Assembly: GCA_039026975.1 (NCBI GenBank)
Contig: JBCCLI010000100.1
Coordinates: forward strand, 1-17,630
DNA length: 17,630 bases
Source of the DNA: JBCBKZ01 sp039026975
GTDB lineage: Bacteria > Bacteroidota > Bacteroidia > J057
Reading direction: 5' to 3'
The translations under genes and the position numbers were made by a program. Every line of letters starts with the position of its first letter. Positions within the stretch are counted from its first letter, which is position 1. Shown here piece by piece: positions 1-7,675 of this stretch. The notes beneath the pieces are model-generated. The model worked only from the letters and a program-made list of their open reading frames with translations. It had not been told where the DNA came from and ran no database searches.

Positions 1-142
1 CCTTAACCAAAATTGACATTAGTTATTTGCTGACCTAGTATTTCTCAGAAATATCACTCTTACAGATGCTTAGTTTAACAATTATTCGTCTACGAAACCT
101 ATAATCCACTAAGCAACTTTAGGTACATTACATAGAGAAAGC

Positions 143-150
143 TATATTTG
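143..150 (+). promoter_or_regulatory. Candidate Bacteroidota -7 promoter element
   Basis: TATATTTG is an exact match to the Bacteroidota -7 consensus TAnnTTTG. A weak -33 candidate, TTTA, lies at 118-121, 21 nt upstream. Transcription would start near 157, just before the ATG at 174. This argues against translation from the GTG at 153. Confidence 0.55.
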
Positions 151-173
151 TAGTGGAAAGAAAAAAGAGAAAT

Positions 174-1529
174 ATGAGCGTGTACCAAAGTAGACTGTTA
201 TTGATTGGAATAGGGGTACTGGTGATGGTAAGTGGATGCCAGAAAAACACCGCCTATTTAACTGAAAAGGATGCGGCTGATCCTTTACACACAGCCGTTC
301 AGGCCGTAAATGATGCCATTGTATTTGATATATTTTCCCCTCCTGTAGCTAGCAGGGTATATGCCTACCCCAGTGTAGCAGCCTACGAAGGGTTCAGAAA
401 TGGCTATTCTGGCTATAAGAGCTTGGCAGGGCAGTTGAACGGGCTGACAGAAGTGCCGCAGCCTGATCCTGAGAAAGAATATTTCTATCCGGTAGTAGGC
501 CTAACAGCTTACTTAAACACTGGTAAGGCTTTAGTATTCTCAGAGCCTGATATAGAAGACGTAAAGATCGCTCTGATGGAGGCATATAAGGAGAAAGGTG
601 TGCCAGGAGATGTCTTTGAGAACTCCGTAAGCCTGGGGGAGCAAATATCCGAGCATATTTTGGCCTGGGCAGGAGAAGATAACTATAGTCAGACCCGTAC
701 CTTCCCCAAGTTTAATGTGACGGAAGACCCAGACCGTTGGAAGCCTACCCCTCCTGCCTATATGGAAGGAATAGAACCTCACTGGAATAAAATAAGGCCC
801 TTCATTATAGACTCTGCTACCCAGTTTATTCCCATAAGGCCCACTCCTTTTGACATGAATAAGGGGAGTGATTTCTTCAAAGAGGTCATGGAGGTGTATG
901 AAGTAACAAATGAATTGGACGAGGAGCAGCAAGAAATAGCCTCATTTTGGGACTGTAATCCCTACGTAATGAATGTCCAGGGACACGTGATGTTTGCTAC
1001 TAAGAAAATCACTCCTGGTGGGCATTGGGTAGGGATTACTAAACTTTCCTGTAGAAAAGAGAATAAGAACATCATGGAATCTGCAGAAGCTTATGTGTAT
1101 GCGACTATTTCACTCGCTGACGCATTTATCAGTTGCTGGGATGAGAAATACAGAAGCTCGCTCATCAGGCCTGAAACGGTAATCAACCAGCATGTAGATC
1201 CTGAATGGGTTCCCCTCTTACAAACGCCTCCCTTCCCTGAGTACACAAGCGGCCATAGCGTAATCTCTCGTGCTGCGGCTATCTCCCTCACGCACATTTT
1301 TGGAGATAACTTTGCTTTCAGAGATACCACTGAAATGGCATATGGCCTACCTCCACGTGAATATGATTCCTTCATGGACGCTAGTGAAGAGGCTGCTATC
1401 AGTAGACTGTACGGAGGAATCCACTACCGACCTGCCATTGATAATGGAGTAGCCCAAGGAGAGAAGGTGGGAAACTATGTAATAGCCAATATTTCCACCA
1501 GAGAAGAGATGGCAATAAAGGAAGAATAA
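174..1529 (+). CDS. Vanadium-dependent haloperoxidase / PAP2-type phosphatase-like lipoprotein
   Basis: Predicted lipoprotein of the superfamily shared by vanadium haloperoxidases and acid phosphatases. The first 22 residues form a lipoprotein signal ending in the lipobox VSGC, so the mature protein should be anchored at Cys22 in the cell envelope. The C-terminal part carries the superfamily's three motifs: K325 followed by R332-P333, TSGH ending in H361, and SR with R411 followed by H417. These bind vanadate or phosphate, and the histidine before or after the transition state acts in catalysis. The final Asp is two residues later than in the usual SRx5Hx3D motif (HYRPAID). I chose ATG 174 over GTG 153, which adds seven charged residues, because of the -7 element at 143-150. 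Whether it is a haloperoxidase or a phosphatase cannot be read from the sequence. It appears to stand alone, with its own promoter and 126 nt before the next gene. Confidence 0.85.
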   Translation: MSVYQSRLLLIGIGVLVMVSGCQKNTAYLTEKDAADPLHTAVQAVNDAIVFDIFSPPVASRVYAYPSVAAYEGFRNGYSGYKSLAGQLNGLTEVPQPDPEKEYFYPVVGLTAYLNTGKALVFSEPDIEDVKIALMEAYKEKGVPGDVFENSVSLGEQISEHILAWAGEDNYSQTRTFPKFNVTEDPDRWKPTPPAYMEGIEPHWNKIRPFIIDSATQFIPIRPTPFDMNKGSDFFKEVMEVYEVTNELDEEQQEIASFWDCNPYVMNVQGHVMFATKKITPGGHWVGITKLSCRKENKNIMESAEAYVYATISLADAFISCWDEKYRSSLIRPETVINQHVDPEWVPLLQTPPFPEYTSGHSVISRAAAISLTHIFGDNFAFRDTTEMAYGLPPREYDSFMDASEEAAISRLYGGIHYRPAIDNGVAQGEKVGNYVIANISTREEMAIKEE

Positions 1530-1556
1530 GATGCACCTTTACTCGTGATAATTGGA

Positions 1557-1608
1557 AATTTCAGAGAATAAAATTCAATAAATTGTATATATTGAAAACT
1601 CTGAAATT
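1557..1608. repeat. Nested inverted repeat upstream of the symporter gene
   Basis: A perfect 10-bp inverted repeat (AATTTCAGAG at 1557-1566, CTCTGAAATT at 1599-1608) encloses a second 7-bp pair (TTCAATA at 1574-1580, TATTGAA at 1590-1596). There is no T-run after the right arm, so it is a poor intrinsic terminator. It lies 47 nt before the symporter start and may be an operator or an mRNA structure in the intergenic gap. Confidence 0.6.
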
Positions 1609-1655
1609 ATCATGACATATTTTGTTGTCGCTACTACTTATCACTACGAGTATTC

Positions 1656-3371
1656 ATGGAACAATTTAGCTTAAACACACTTGATATCGTCATCATGCTG
1701 GTGTATGCTGTGCTGATTATCGGCTACGGTTTATACAGGGCAAAAAGAGATAGCTCGGAAGAGTATTTTTTGGGAGGGAGAAGTATGATATGGCCTGTGG
1801 TAGGAATCTCCCTATTTGCAGCCAATATATCGAGTTCTACCTTGGTAGGTTTGGCTAGTGATGCGTACAATACGGATACACATGTATTCAACTATGAATG
1901 GATGGCAGTGGTCATCCTCGTCTTTTTTGCTATCTTTTTTATGCCTTTTTATTTGAAATCAGGGGTGTATACCATGCCTGAATTTCTTGAAAGAAGGTTT
2001 GATAGTAAATCGCGCTACTATTTTTCTTTTGTTACCCTCATCTCCAATGTAATAGTAGATGCCGCTGCTGGCCTATATGTGGGGATGTTAGTATTGAAAA
2101 TAGTCTTTCCTGGTACCCCCACCTGGCTGATTGTGGTACTGCTGGCACTTGCTGCGGCTGCCTATACGGTGCCTGGAGGGCTTTCTTCTGTGATACATAC
2201 AGAGGTTATTCAAGCGGTTCTGCTGATCATAGGATCTATTATTCTGACCTATTTCTGTTTTGCAGAAGTAGGAGGATGGGATGGACTTATAGAAGGGCTA
2301 AATGCCAGAAGGGGTACGCCCCCCGTGGGGGACAAATCTCCCGATGAAATATTCAGCTTAGTCCGGCCCTCTACAGATGAGTACATGCCCTGGACAGGCC
2401 TATTATTTGGCGTGCCCATACTAGGATTTTACTTTTGGGCTACTAACCAGTTTATGGTACAGCGGGTACTAGGTGCCAAAGACCTAAATCATGGTAGGTG
2501 GGGCGCATTATTTGCAGGACTGCTCAAGCTGCCGGTTCTATTCATTATGGTATTTCCAGGTACGGTAGCTATCCTCCTATTCTCAGATCTTGATCTTAGT
2601 TTCTTAAATTATGAAATAGAAAAAGATGGGGTAAAGATGCTATGCGAGAATCTTAATGACTGTCCCAATATGACCTATCCGGTCTTGCTGTTTAAGCTGT
2701 TACCGCATGGATTATTGGGGCTGGTATTAGCAGGCTTATTGGCTGCTATGATGTCCAGTGTTTCGGCTACCTTTAATTCTGCCTCTACGCTCATCACTAT
2801 GGACTTTATCACTAAGCTCCGTCCTAATATGACCAATGAGCAACTAGTAAGAGCAGGTCAAATATCTACCCTTGTCCTGGTAGTGCTGGCAGCACTCTGG
2901 GCGCCACAAATAGAAAAATTGGGCTCTCTATTTACCTATCTTCAACGGGTGATAGCCTTTACCTGTCCCCCAGTAGTAGCCGTTTTCCTGGCAGGCCTAT
3001 TCTGGAAAAGAGCTAATGGTACGGGTGCCATTGTCAGTTTATTAACGGGCTTTATCATTGCTATCTTTCTGTTGACACTAGAGGTTTACGGAAGTGAAAA
3101 TGAATTGATAGGAATATGGGCAGCTATCAATGAAATTCATTTCTTGCATAAGGCTGCTTACCTCTTATTATTATGCGGATTCATCCTCGTTGCAGTAAGT
3201 TTATCAACCCCCCCCCAATCTGAACAACAAGTTCGTGAATATACTTATACTAAAGCAGTATTTGATGCAGACACAGCAGAATTGAAAGGGGTACCTTGGT
3301 ATACGAACTACCGTATTTTATCTGTTTTACTGATCATCTTAACCGCAATAATAGTCGTATTCTTCTGGTAA
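1656..3371 (+). CDS. Sodium:solute symporter (SSS/SGLT family)
   Basis: Inner-membrane Na+-coupled symporter of the SSS family (571 residues, about 14 membrane helices), most like the sugar-type (SGLT) branch. The N-terminal signature is visible at about residues 37-65 (YFLGGR, then WPVVGISLFAANISSSTLVG). The region FYFWATNQFMVQRVLGAKD, with GRWGALFAGLLK after it, matches the second conserved SSS block. The segment GLLAAMMSSVSATFNSAST contains the serines usually found at the Na2 site. A hydrophilic loop follows the penultimate helix cluster and contains a C9 tract; a last helix ends the protein. The M20 peptidase gene starts 7 nt downstream, so the two are probably co-transcribed, and the transported solute may be that enzyme's substrate. 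The substrate itself cannot be read from the sequence; sugars are the default guess for this branch. Confidence 0.93.
   Translation: MEQFSLNTLDIVIMLVYAVLIIGYGLYRAKRDSSEEYFLGGRSMIWPVVGISLFAANISSSTLVGLASDAYNTDTHVFNYEWMAVVILVFFAIFFMPFYLKSGVYTMPEFLERRFDSKSRYYFSFVTLISNVIVDAAAGLYVGMLVLKIVFPGTPTWLIVVLLALAAAAYTVPGGLSSVIHTEVIQAVLLIIGSIILTYFCFAEVGGWDGLIEGLNARRGTPPVGDKSPDEIFSLVRPSTDEYMPWTGLLFGVPILGFYFWATNQFMVQRVLGAKDLNHGRWGALFAGLLKLPVLFIMVFPGTVAILLFSDLDLSFLNYEIEKDGVKMLCENLNDCPNMTYPVLLFKLLPHGLLGLVLAGLLAAMMSSVSATFNSASTLITMDFITKLRPNMTNEQLVRAGQISTLVLVVLAALWAPQIEKLGSLFTYLQRVIAFTCPPVVAVFLAGLFWKRANGTGAIVSLLTGFIIAIFLLTLEVYGSENELIGIWAAINEIHFLHKAAYLLLLCGFILVAVSLSTPPQSEQQVREYTYTKAVFDADTAELKGVPWYTNYRILSVLLIILTAIIVVFFW
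3208..3216 (+). repeat. C9 homopolymer tract inside the symporter gene
   Basis: Nine consecutive C bases encode Thr-Pro-Pro in the loop before the last membrane helix. One extra C gives a stop four codons later (ACC CCC CCC CCA ATC TGA). One fewer C gives a stop about 25 codons later. Either slip would remove the final helix. Confidence 0.95.
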
Positions 3372-3378
3372 ATAGCAT

Positions 3379-4554
3379 ATGCAGGCACTGTGCACAGATA
3401 CGTATCAGACCAATGAATTGCTGAGTGAACTTATCAGTATAGAGTCTGTGAATCCAAACTTGTCCAGAAATGGAACTGGAGAATACAAAATAGCCTCCTT
3501 TCTACAATCCTACTTGCAACAAATGGGACTGGAAGTGCATTTCCAGAAAATATCAGATCAGCAAGCTAATGTAGTCGGAGTCTGGAAAGGGACAGGTGGA
3601 GGAAAAAGTTTGATGCTAAATGGACATTTGGATACTGTGGGGGTAGAGGGAATGGAAATAAGCCCCTTTGACCCTGTACTGGATAAGGGGAAAATGTTTG
3701 GGAGAGGGGCTATAGACATGAAGAGTGGAGTGTGCGCCCAAATTATGGCTGTAAAACTGCTCATGGATACAGGCATAAGCCTGGCGGGAGATGTGATTAT
3801 TTCCTGTGTAGCTGATGAGGAGCATATGAGTAAAGGTACTTTCAAGCTACTAGATTCCTTTACGGCAGATGCTGCTATTGTTACTGAGCCTACAGATCTG
3901 GGTATTGTCTTAGCGCACAAAGGATTTGTCTGGCAAAAGATTAGGGTAATAGGCAGGGCGGCACATGGAAGCAAGCCAGATTTGGGGGTAGATGCCATTA
4001 TGAAAGCGGGGAATATTTTATGTGCTATTCATGACTTTGAGGAACAAGAGCTGAAAAAGCGGGTCCATCCGCTGCTGGGAAGAGCATCTGTTCATGCTTC
4101 TACCATAGAAGGGGGAACTGAAATGAGTATTTATCCTGATAAATGTGTGCTGGAATTAGAGAGAAGAACCTTACCTGGAGAATATATTGAGCATGTGCAT
4201 GCAGAGACAGAGAACATATTAAACGAACTAAGAAAGCGTGACCCCCAATTACAAGTAGAGCTATCTTCCTACCTGGAAAGGTTACCACTAGAGGTAGATC
4301 CTGAGCATCCCATCGTAAAGTCTCTATCAAAATCGCACAAAAGAAAGTTAGGTGCTGCCCCCTTTCAGGGCGTTACATTCTGGACTGATGCAGCGCTCAT
4401 ATCACAAAAGGGAATTCCTACAGTTATCTTTGGCCCTAGCGGAGGGGGATTACATGCTGCGATAGAATATGTGGAAATGGAAAGTGTTTACCAGACAGCT
4501 GAGATCCTGGCACATACCCTATTAGATTATTGCGGCACAGAGGAAGACATCTAG
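3379..4554 (+). CDS. M20 family metallopeptidase (ArgE/DapE type)
   Basis: Di-zinc hydrolase of the M20 / ArgE-DapE family (391 residues, full length), cytoplasmic as it has no signal peptide. All active-site landmarks are visible: H83 and D85 in NGHLDTV, bridging D113 in GRGAIDMKSG, the general base E147 and metal ligand E148 in ADEEH, E170 in TEPTD, and the last histidine in GGGLHAAIEYV. A dimerisation/lid domain lies roughly between residues 180 and 290 (RAAHGSKPDLGVDAI). The family includes acetylornithine deacetylase, succinyl-diaminopimelate desuccinylase and various amidohydrolases and aminoacylases; the substrate is not evident here. The start lies 7 nt after the symporter stop, so a shared transcript is likely. 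Its stop codon shares the CTAG at 4551-4554 with the convergent ribokinase gene, so no terminator separates them. Confidence 0.92.
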   Translation: MQALCTDTYQTNELLSELISIESVNPNLSRNGTGEYKIASFLQSYLQQMGLEVHFQKISDQQANVVGVWKGTGGGKSLMLNGHLDTVGVEGMEISPFDPVLDKGKMFGRGAIDMKSGVCAQIMAVKLLMDTGISLAGDVIISCVADEEHMSKGTFKLLDSFTADAAIVTEPTDLGIVLAHKGFVWQKIRVIGRAAHGSKPDLGVDAIMKAGNILCAIHDFEEQELKKRVHPLLGRASVHASTIEGGTEMSIYPDKCVLELERRTLPGEYIEHVHAETENILNELRKRDPQLQVELSSYLERLPLEVDPEHPIVKSLSKSHKRKLGAAPFQGVTFWTDAALISQKGIPTVIFGPSGGGLHAAIEYVEMESVYQTAEILAHTLLDYCGTEEDI

Positions 4555-5462
4555 TGTGCTGCTAGAAAAGTATCTATTTCTTCCCTGCTAGGAACGGAAG
4601 GTTGTGCGCCCGTCCTGGTAACGGAAATAGCAGCGGCAGCATGGGCAAATTTAATAGCCTCCTCCATAGATTTTCCTTCTGTAAGCGCTACTGCCAAGCT
4701 CCCATTAAATGTATCTCCTGCGGCTGTGGTATCCTGGGCCTCTACTACAAATCCGGGGATCAAAAGAGATTTTTGGCCATTATAGTACAGAGCGCCTTCC
4801 TTCCCTAAGGTAATGATCACTTCCTTAGCACCCATATCTCCTAGTTTTTTGGCTGCCTGTATGGCTTCCTGATGGGTATGTACAGCTAGCTGGGTGAGGA
4901 GGGAGGCCTCGGACTCATTAGGAGTGAGAATATCTATCTTCGAGATGAGCTCTTTAGATAAAGCCTGTGCAGGGGCAGGATTTAGGATGACCTTTTTTCC
5001 TCTCGCATGCGCTAAGTCCACAGCATGAGAGATGGTAGAAATAGGTGTTTCTAATTGGAGAAGCACCATACTTGCTGCATCTATAGCGGGAAGTGCCTGG
5101 TCCAGGTGGTGGGGCAGTAACATAGCATTAGCACCTGAGGCTACCCCAATAGAATTTTCTCCCTCTTCACTCACAAATATCAAGGCTACGCCGGAGGCTG
5201 ACGCTTCTGCCTGAAAAATGTAATCTGTTTGTATCCCATCCTTTTGGAACCCTTCTATTGCCTGGGTACCGAATACATCCTGCCCTACACAGGCAATAAA
5301 ATTTACCTTTCCTCCTGCTCTGGCAGCGGCTACAGCCTGGTTAGCGCCTTTTCCTCCTGCTGCCATTTGAAAGGCGCCTCCCAGCAGCGTTTCTCCTGGA
5401 GCAGGAATCCGGGCTAACTTCAGAATCATATCCGTATTAGAACTCCCTATAACGGTAATCAT
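4551..5462 (-). CDS. rbsK: Ribokinase (PfkB family)
   Basis: Phosphorylates D-ribose with ATP to ribose 5-phosphate in the cytoplasm. The 303-residue protein has the full ribokinase pattern: N9 and D11 in SSNTD for ribose hydroxyls, the PfkB signature AAGGKGANQA (34-43), NPAPAQAL, TPNESEA, and the nucleotide-binding / catalytic block DTTAAGDTFNG with base D250. The last block is the same as I recall for E. coli RbsK. It is the second gene of a minus-strand pair, 17 nt behind a GRP / ureide-permease-like transporter that probably supplies its substrate. Its stop codon overlaps that of the convergent M20 gene within one CTAG palindrome. PfkB kinases for other sugars or nucleosides are the main alternative, but the motifs favour ribose. 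Confidence 0.93.
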   Translation of the reverse strand: MITVIGSSNTDMILKLARIPAPGETLLGGAFQMAAGGKGANQAVAAARAGGKVNFIACVGQDVFGTQAIEGFQKDGIQTDYIFQAEASASGVALIFVSEEGENSIGVASGANAMLLPHHLDQALPAIDAASMVLLQLETPISTISHAVDLAHARGKKVILNPAPAQALSKELISKIDILTPNESEASLLTQLAVHTHQEAIQAAKKLGDMGAKEVIITLGKEGALYYNGQKSLLIPGFVVEAQDTTAAGDTFNGSLAVALTEGKSMEEAIKFAHAAAAISVTRTGAQPSVPSREEIDTFLAAH

Positions 5463-5479
5463 AGTTTCTTGAATTAGGG

Positions 5480-6481
5480 TTAGGCATTAGCCAGGATAAC
5501 AAGGGCGAGGCCTACCAGATAACATACAAACATGGCGGAAAGTAAGGTATTTGTTCCTTTAGGAGCCCCCTTAAATTCTTTCCAAATAAACACCCCCCAA
5601 ATAGCGGCCACCATAGTAGCTCCCTGGCCAAGTCCGTAGGAAATGGCATAGCCGGCTGAACCTGAAGCAATGATATTCAAAGACATGCCTATGCCCCAGA
5701 TAACACCTCCCAATATACCTATTCCATGTAGTCGTGGGGTTCCTTGCTGGAAATAATCCTGATAGGTCACCTTTTCACCAGCCAACGGCCGATACATCAT
5801 CCATGTATTCCAAACAAAATTAGAGACAAAAATACCTGTAGAAAAGATAACCAAGGCAGTATAAGGTGTAAGCATACCTGTTTCAGGATCAGCGAAATCA
5901 GTAGCCATAGAAGCGGCTACAAATCTGTAGAAGAAGCCCATAAGTACCCCTGCAATCAGGGAGATAATAAGCCCTTTTTGAGTTTGTTGTCCTTCCTCCT
6001 TAGGGAGCTTCCCATAGGCTATGGCATCCAAAATGATAGCCGCTGCTACCAGAGCTACCCCTAAGAATATGAAAAGGGGGTCTCCCACTGGCGTGGCAAA
6101 ATAATTTATTAAAACTCCCAGCACCAGGGCTAACCCTATCCCTACTGGAAAAGCTACCGCCATACCTGCAATATCTATGGCTACTACCAGTAAGAGATTA
6201 GCAATGTTAAAGATGACGCCTCCCAGAAAGGCAGACCCCATGGAGGAAGAACTGGCCTGCTCAAGGTCAGCTAGGAATGACCGCCCTTCTCCCCCATTAC
6301 TACCTAGAGTAAAGGCTAACAACAGGGTAATTAAGAGAACTCCTATGGTATAATCCCAATAAAATAAAGGGAATCGCCATTGTTGTCCGGCAAGCTTTTG
6401 GGTGTTGGCCCATGATCCCCAACACAACATGGTGACTACACACAGAATAACGGCTAGGGAATAAGATTCTACTATAAACAT
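5480..6481 (-). CDS. GRP / ureide-permease-like DMT transporter (probable ribose or nucleoside uptake)
   Basis: Integral membrane protein of about ten helices in the drug/metabolite transporter superfamily. The N-terminus (FIVESYSLA, LCWGSWANTQKLA, RFPLFYWDY, then FTLG) follows the pattern I recall from plant ureide permeases and from bacterial glucose/ribose porters. Immediately downstream is ribokinase, 17 nt away on the same strand, which suggests import of ribose or a ribose-containing compound. I start at ATG 6481 rather than the ORF's first ATG at 6535, because MFIVES matches where related proteins begin and the 18 extra residues have no counterpart I know. Uptake direction and substrate are inferred from context. 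Such proteins are often auto-annotated as 'multidrug transporters', which the neighbour argues against. Confidence 0.8.
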   Translation of the reverse strand: MFIVESYSLAVILCVVTMLCWGSWANTQKLAGQQWRFPLFYWDYTIGVLLITLLLAFTLGSNGGEGRSFLADLEQASSSSMGSAFLGGVIFNIANLLLVVAIDIAGMAVAFPVGIGLALVLGVLINYFATPVGDPLFIFLGVALVAAAIILDAIAYGKLPKEEGQQTQKGLIISLIAGVLMGFFYRFVAASMATDFADPETGMLTPYTALVIFSTGIFVSNFVWNTWMMYRPLAGEKVTYQDYFQQGTPRLHGIGILGGVIWGIGMSLNIIASGSAGYAISYGLGQGATMVAAIWGVFIWKEFKGAPKGTNTLLSAMFVCYLVGLALVILANA

Positions 6482-6620
6482 AAATGTGGATTCAAGTGTA
6501 AAAAAGTGCGCGAATCCCGGCTGTATGACAAGCACATGTACACAGTTTGATAGGGAAAACTACAAACTAGGCGTACCATAAATCTGTCAGTTAGCTGGGC
6601 TAGCATACCCCAAAAAGAAC

Positions 6621-6659
6621 CTATGATGGAAGATAATACTTAGCGATAGCCCATCATAG
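6621..6659. repeat. 9-bp inverted repeat
   Basis: CTATGATGG (6621-6629) and CCATCATAG (6651-6659) are perfect reverse complements with 21 nt between them. There is no T-run on either side, so a regulator site or a leader hairpin of the divergent permease transcript is more likely than a terminator. Confidence 0.6.
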
Positions 6660-6703
6660 CGTTTCAGTTTCTGGGAAAATATGACTAATTGGTCTTAAAT
6701 ATA

Positions 6704-6711
6704 TACTTTTG
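6704..6711 (+). promoter_or_regulatory. Candidate -7 promoter element for the TSP3-protein gene
   Basis: TACTTTTG matches TAnnTTTG exactly, 63 nt before the ATG at 6775. No good TTTG was seen 17-23 nt upstream, so only half of the promoter is supported. Confidence 0.45.
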
Positions 6712-6722
6712 ACAGTCGTTTC

Positions 6723-6741
6723 ATCAATGATAGCCATTGAT
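6723..6741. promoter_or_regulatory. Operator-like palindrome
   Basis: ATCAATG (6723-6729) and CATTGAT (6735-6741) form a perfect 7-bp inverted repeat with a 5-nt spacer, a typical size for a dimeric repressor site. It lies where transcription from the -7 element at 6704-6711 would start. No candidate regulator gene is nearby. Confidence 0.5.
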
Positions 6742-6774
6742 AACCTGGCTCTGTGTCAATAAACTTTCTATCCT

Positions 6775-7533
6775 ATGAAGAGAGAATTTTGTAAAAACTT
6801 TCTACTATTTCCTTCTTCCTTCTTTGCCTACGGATTGATAGGCTGTCTATGTATTTGTACCATGTGCATGGACCTACAATCCCAGGTCTATTATTGGAGA
6901 GAGATTACAGATGAAGGAGAGAAATCTGTTCCAGTAGAAATAACGGATCTGGGTGATGAGGATGAGGATGGAATCATGAATGCAGAGGATTGGTGCGTGC
7001 AAGCCGTAGGGACTAAGCGGAATCATGGCTGCCCAGAAGGTAAGGTAGACCAAGCAGAAAAGTTTGAAGGAGGTGCTTTTGCTAACTTTTTTCCCTTTGC
7101 AGATCAAGATGGGGATGGCGTAGCTAATCAGCTAGATTATTGCGACTCTGTTCCTGGTGTTTTAGACTTGTATGGATGTCCCACAGAAAATCTGATGAAG
7201 GTATCTAAACTAAATGCTGCCTTTACACACACTACCTGTGAGCTTCAATTCCCTGATTCTTCCTTAACACTTACTGAGAATCAGGTAGAAGAAATACAGA
7301 CTTTTGCAGCTGGGCTGAGTACAGGTCAACCTCTGATGCTGGTGCTTACCGTTTTTACACCGGATGATCACCAGCTTTCTTTAGAAGATGCTACGCTAAG
7401 AGAAATTCTTCTAACTATAGAAGCAGCTGGCAGGACTCCAAAGCGTCTAAAAGTCTTATATCAGTCTGGTTATGAGGAAGAAAAAGGAGGTAGGGTTACG
7501 CTCACCCCTTATTACCATCAAGAGATTCAATAG
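6775..7533 (+). CDS. Secreted protein with two thrombospondin type 3 repeats and a degenerate OmpA-like domain
   Basis: Exported protein of 252 residues. Residues 1-37 form a hydrophobic, cysteine-rich signal; LIGC (21-24) could be a lipobox, otherwise cleavage after SQ (36-37) is plausible. Two Ca-binding TSP3 repeats follow: D61-E-D-E-D-G with N69, D72, C74 and GCP at 85-87, then D110-Q-D-G-D-G with N118, D121, C123 and GCP at 134-136. Residues about 148-248 follow the spacing of an OmpA C-terminal domain (SSLTLTENQVEEIQTFA, LSLEDATL, GYEEEKGGR). The GHTD segment is replaced by FTPDD and the arginine of LSxxRA is missing, so the usual diaminopimelate-binding Asp/Arg pair is lost. TSP3-OmpA proteins normally link outer membrane to peptidoglycan; this one may keep only the fold. 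No function is assigned. It stands alone with its own candidate promoter. Confidence 0.75.
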   Translation: MKREFCKNFLLFPSSFFAYGLIGCLCICTMCMDLQSQVYYWREITDEGEKSVPVEITDLGDEDEDGIMNAEDWCVQAVGTKRNHGCPEGKVDQAEKFEGGAFANFFPFADQDGDGVANQLDYCDSVPGVLDLYGCPTENLMKVSKLNAAFTHTTCELQFPDSSLTLTENQVEEIQTFAAGLSTGQPLMLVLTVFTPDDHQLSLEDATLREILLTIEAAGRTPKRLKVLYQSGYEEEKGGRVTLTPYYHQEIQ

Positions 7534-7600
7534 GGATATTTTTGCCAAATAGGTATAAGTAACCCTTTTTAATTATGGTTCTTTTAAGTATACTTGCCAT

Positions 7601-7675
7601 ATGAAATTAATATTCACAATTGAGAGCTTTTATTTCTACTATTTTGGTAACTCTACCAAGGGGCTCACTATGTGA
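7601..7675 (+). CDS. Aromatic-rich attenuator leader peptide (24 codons)
   Basis: Short ORF, ATG 7601 to TGA 7673-7675, encoding 24 residues. Residues 9-16 read SFYFYYFG: six aromatic codons in a row at 7628-7645 (TTT TAT TTC TAC TAT TTT), with another Phe at position 5. It lies just before an intrinsic terminator (7693-7728) and the operon that makes Phe and Tyr. This layout is that of enterobacterial amino acid operon leader peptides such as pheL: shortage of charged tRNA-Phe or tRNA-Tyr would stall the ribosome on the run. A 9-codon ORF (ATG 7575, TGA 7602-7604) overlaps its start in an ATGA, which could couple their translation. No clear promoter was found upstream. It lies in a different frame from the long open frame of pheA. 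Confidence 0.85.
   Translation: MKLIFTIESFYFYYFGNSTKGLTM

Larger units (their letters stand above)
6482..6774. promoter_or_regulatory. Divergent intergenic region between the permease and TSP3-protein genes
   Basis: This 293-nt gap must hold the promoters for both directions. On the plus strand it has a -7 match (6704-6711) and a 19-bp palindrome (6723-6741). A 9-bp inverted repeat lies at 6621-6659. No convincing TAnnTTTG was found on the minus strand; TAGTTTG near 6563-6569 lacks one base. No further gene is apparent. Confidence 0.6.

Noticed and set aside
540..932. Minus-strand ORF of 130 codons opposite the haloperoxidase-like gene
   Set aside because: It is a shadow of a well-supported gene, with no recognisable domain.
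2319..2332. C-run and G-run (CCCCCCGTGGGGG) as a hairpin
   Set aside because: It lies within the symporter coding sequence, encodes a normal loop and has no T-run.
6482..6535. Longer start of the GRP/ureide-like permease
   Set aside because: Related proteins begin at the equivalent of MFIVES; the extra 18 residues show no pattern.
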